Source: Spirabiliibacterium mucosae (lineage in GTDB: Bacteria > Pseudomonadota > Gammaproteobacteria > Enterobacterales > Pasteurellaceae). From it: 64,000 nt of DNA. The DNA is taken from the NCBI RefSeq assembly GCF_014884965.1, contig NZ_JABTBO010000008.1, forward strand, positions 1 to 64,000. The letters run 5' to 3'. This document shows positions 63,070 to 64,000 of this stretch, in pieces. The notes under the pieces were generated by a model that saw only the letters and a list, made by a program, of their open reading frames with translations, did not search any database and had not been told where the DNA came from. Position numbers and translations under genes: made by a program. Each line of letters opens with the position of its first letter. The stretch's first letter is position 1.

Positions 63070-64000
63070 TTATTTGAATGCTCCGCCACTCCTAAAATCA
63101 TTTATTTGATTTTTTCTGTAGCGTTCATCCGCTATTCTATCCATTTGCTTTATTAACTCAACAGTGATTTCTAACTGTCCATCTTTCTCTTTCGATGTGA
63201 CCTGTCCTGTCGCTGGCTCTCCGTTATTAATAACGTTTACCTTTATATCACCACGACTGGCGACTGACCGTATTTTCGGTATATTAGGAATTGCCACCCC
63301 ACCACCATTCGCAAAACTTCGACCGTAGTTCAAGCTATTGAGATAATCCAGTCCTAGCCGTGCGGTCGCCTCTTTGGTAAAGACATATTCCCCCTTATGC
63401 ACTACGCCAGCGGGGGTATATTTACCACCATGCCCCGTATAGCCACCGGTGGCATAACTTCCCATGAAGGACATATCAAAACCCATTGCTTTGCCACCAG
63501 CTTTTATGGCCTCAAATATCATCATCTTGATAATCATACGCTGAATATCTTTGATGATTGAGGTCGCAAAATCCCTAAAATCCGCTTTCCCCGTCATCAC
63601 AAAATCAGTAAGCGCATCAGTCATTCCATTAATGGCGTTCGAGGTGATGTTTTCAACGTTGCCCATAACGTCGGTAACGCTATCACCAAAATCATGCAAT
63701 CCTTTAGTTAATCCATTCAATGGATCTGATTTGTCTGCATTTGCAAGCCACTTACTCCACTCTTCTTTTTGAATCGCTTGGTTAGCTTGTGTATCGGTTA
63801 GACGCCCCAGAGAATGTAGATTTTGAATCTCACTAACATTCTCTTGATACTTACGATTAGCGGCTAATTTGGCATCGTATTTTTCTGCCAATGCCCATCG
63901 CTCTTTATTAAACCTCTCTTCAATTTGAAGTTTCGCTTCGGCTGACTCTTGCGCATTAACTACACCTTTTTGCTCAAACTCTTTCAACTTGGCAAAGGTG
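63070..64000 (-). CDS. Phage tail tape-measure protein, C-terminal part
   Basis: The frame is open to the window edge, so the N-terminus is missing. The visible 300-odd residues include a hydrophobic glycine-rich stretch (IIKDIQRMIIKMMIFEAIKAG), then the block GYTGHGGKYTPAGVVHKGEYVFTKEATARLG that marks the C-terminus of lambda H-type tape measures, and a basic tail. This protein sets tail length and is ejected at infection. Confidence 0.88.
   Translation of the reverse strand, partial: TFAKLKEFEQKGVVNAQESAEAKLQIEERFNKERWALAEKYDAKLAANRKYQENVSEIQNLHSLGRLTDTQANQAIQKEEWSKWLANADKSDPLNGLTKGLHDFGDSVTDVMGNVENITSNAINGMTDALTDFVMTGKADFRDFATSIIKDIQRMIIKMMIFEAIKAGGKAMGFDMSFMGSYATGGYTGHGGKYTPAGVVHKGEYVFTKEATARLGLDYLNSLNYGRSFANGGGVAIPNIPKIRSVASRGDIKVNVINNGEPATGQVTSKEKDGQLEITVELIKQMDRIADERYRKNQINDFRSGGAFK

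Larger units (their letters stand above)
49475..64000. mobile_element. Lambda-like prophage, tail end (partial)
   Basis: From the tRNA 3' end to the window end the genes follow the lambda tail order H-M-L-K-I-J on the minus strand with extra cargo. Base composition is visibly AT-richer than the chromosome, and uptake signals are sparse. No integrase, repressor, head or lysis genes are in the window; they should lie beyond 64000. The 3' half of the tRNA-Arg gene is the probable attachment site, but without the other end no direct repeat can be shown. Bases 49475-49631 hold no gene; an ACTAGT-N6-ACTAGT repeat lies at 49525-49542. Confidence 0.9.

Overview
The window comes from a member of the Pasteurellaceae. 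The evidence is several dozen copies of the 9-mer AAGTGCGGT (or its complement), the Haemophilus-type DNA uptake signal, spread through genes and paired head-to-head in terminators. Gene content agrees: lptB is followed directly by ptsN and rapZ with no rpoN or hpf. The chromosomal part is clearly more GC-rich than Haemophilus influenzae. I do not name a species.

Bases 1-556 hold no convincing gene. From 557 to 46040 almost everything reads on the minus strand and forms a run of cell-envelope loci. In transcription order these are murA-ibaG and the mla phospholipid-transport operon; lon; ppiD; rpsB-tsf-pyrH-frr; dxr-uppS-cdsA-rseP-bamA-skp-lpxD-fabZ-lpxA; the complete division and cell-wall (dcw) cluster mraZ-rsmH-ftsL-ftsI-murE-murF-mraY-murD-ftsW-murG-murC-ddlB-ftsQ-ftsA-ftsZ-lpxC; purC; and arcB-lpxB-rnhB. 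The dcw cluster, purC and arcB therefore sit between lpxA and lpxB, which are usually neighbours. On the plus strand, lptC-lptA-lptB-ptsN-rapZ diverges from mlaF and ends at a tRNA-Arg(CCU).

From just after the tRNA to the window end lies the tail region of a lambda-like prophage on the minus strand, AT-richer than the host: tape measure (partial), M, L, K, I, the host-specificity protein J and three distal genes. Two cargo blocks interrupt it. Between M and L lie a Bergerat-fold ATPase joined to a Shedu-like PD-(D/E)xK nuclease domain, then a strong promoter, a c4-like antisense RNA and a BRO-type antirepressor, and a 52-codon plus-strand gene. Between L and K a NYN-domain gene reads on the opposite strand from its own promoter. 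Several intrinsic terminators lie inside the tail operon, so late transcription probably relies on antitermination. The ATPase-nuclease is the best candidate for an undescribed defence function.

Seven reading-frame problems (ftsQ, rseP twice, pyrH, J, ATPase-nuclease twice) are each repaired by adding one base, nearly always to a short homopolymer; an eighth, in a prophage gene, needs a different change. Most affected genes are essential or otherwise intact, so single-base undercalls in the assembly are the simplest explanation, and pseudogene calls here should be treated with suspicion.
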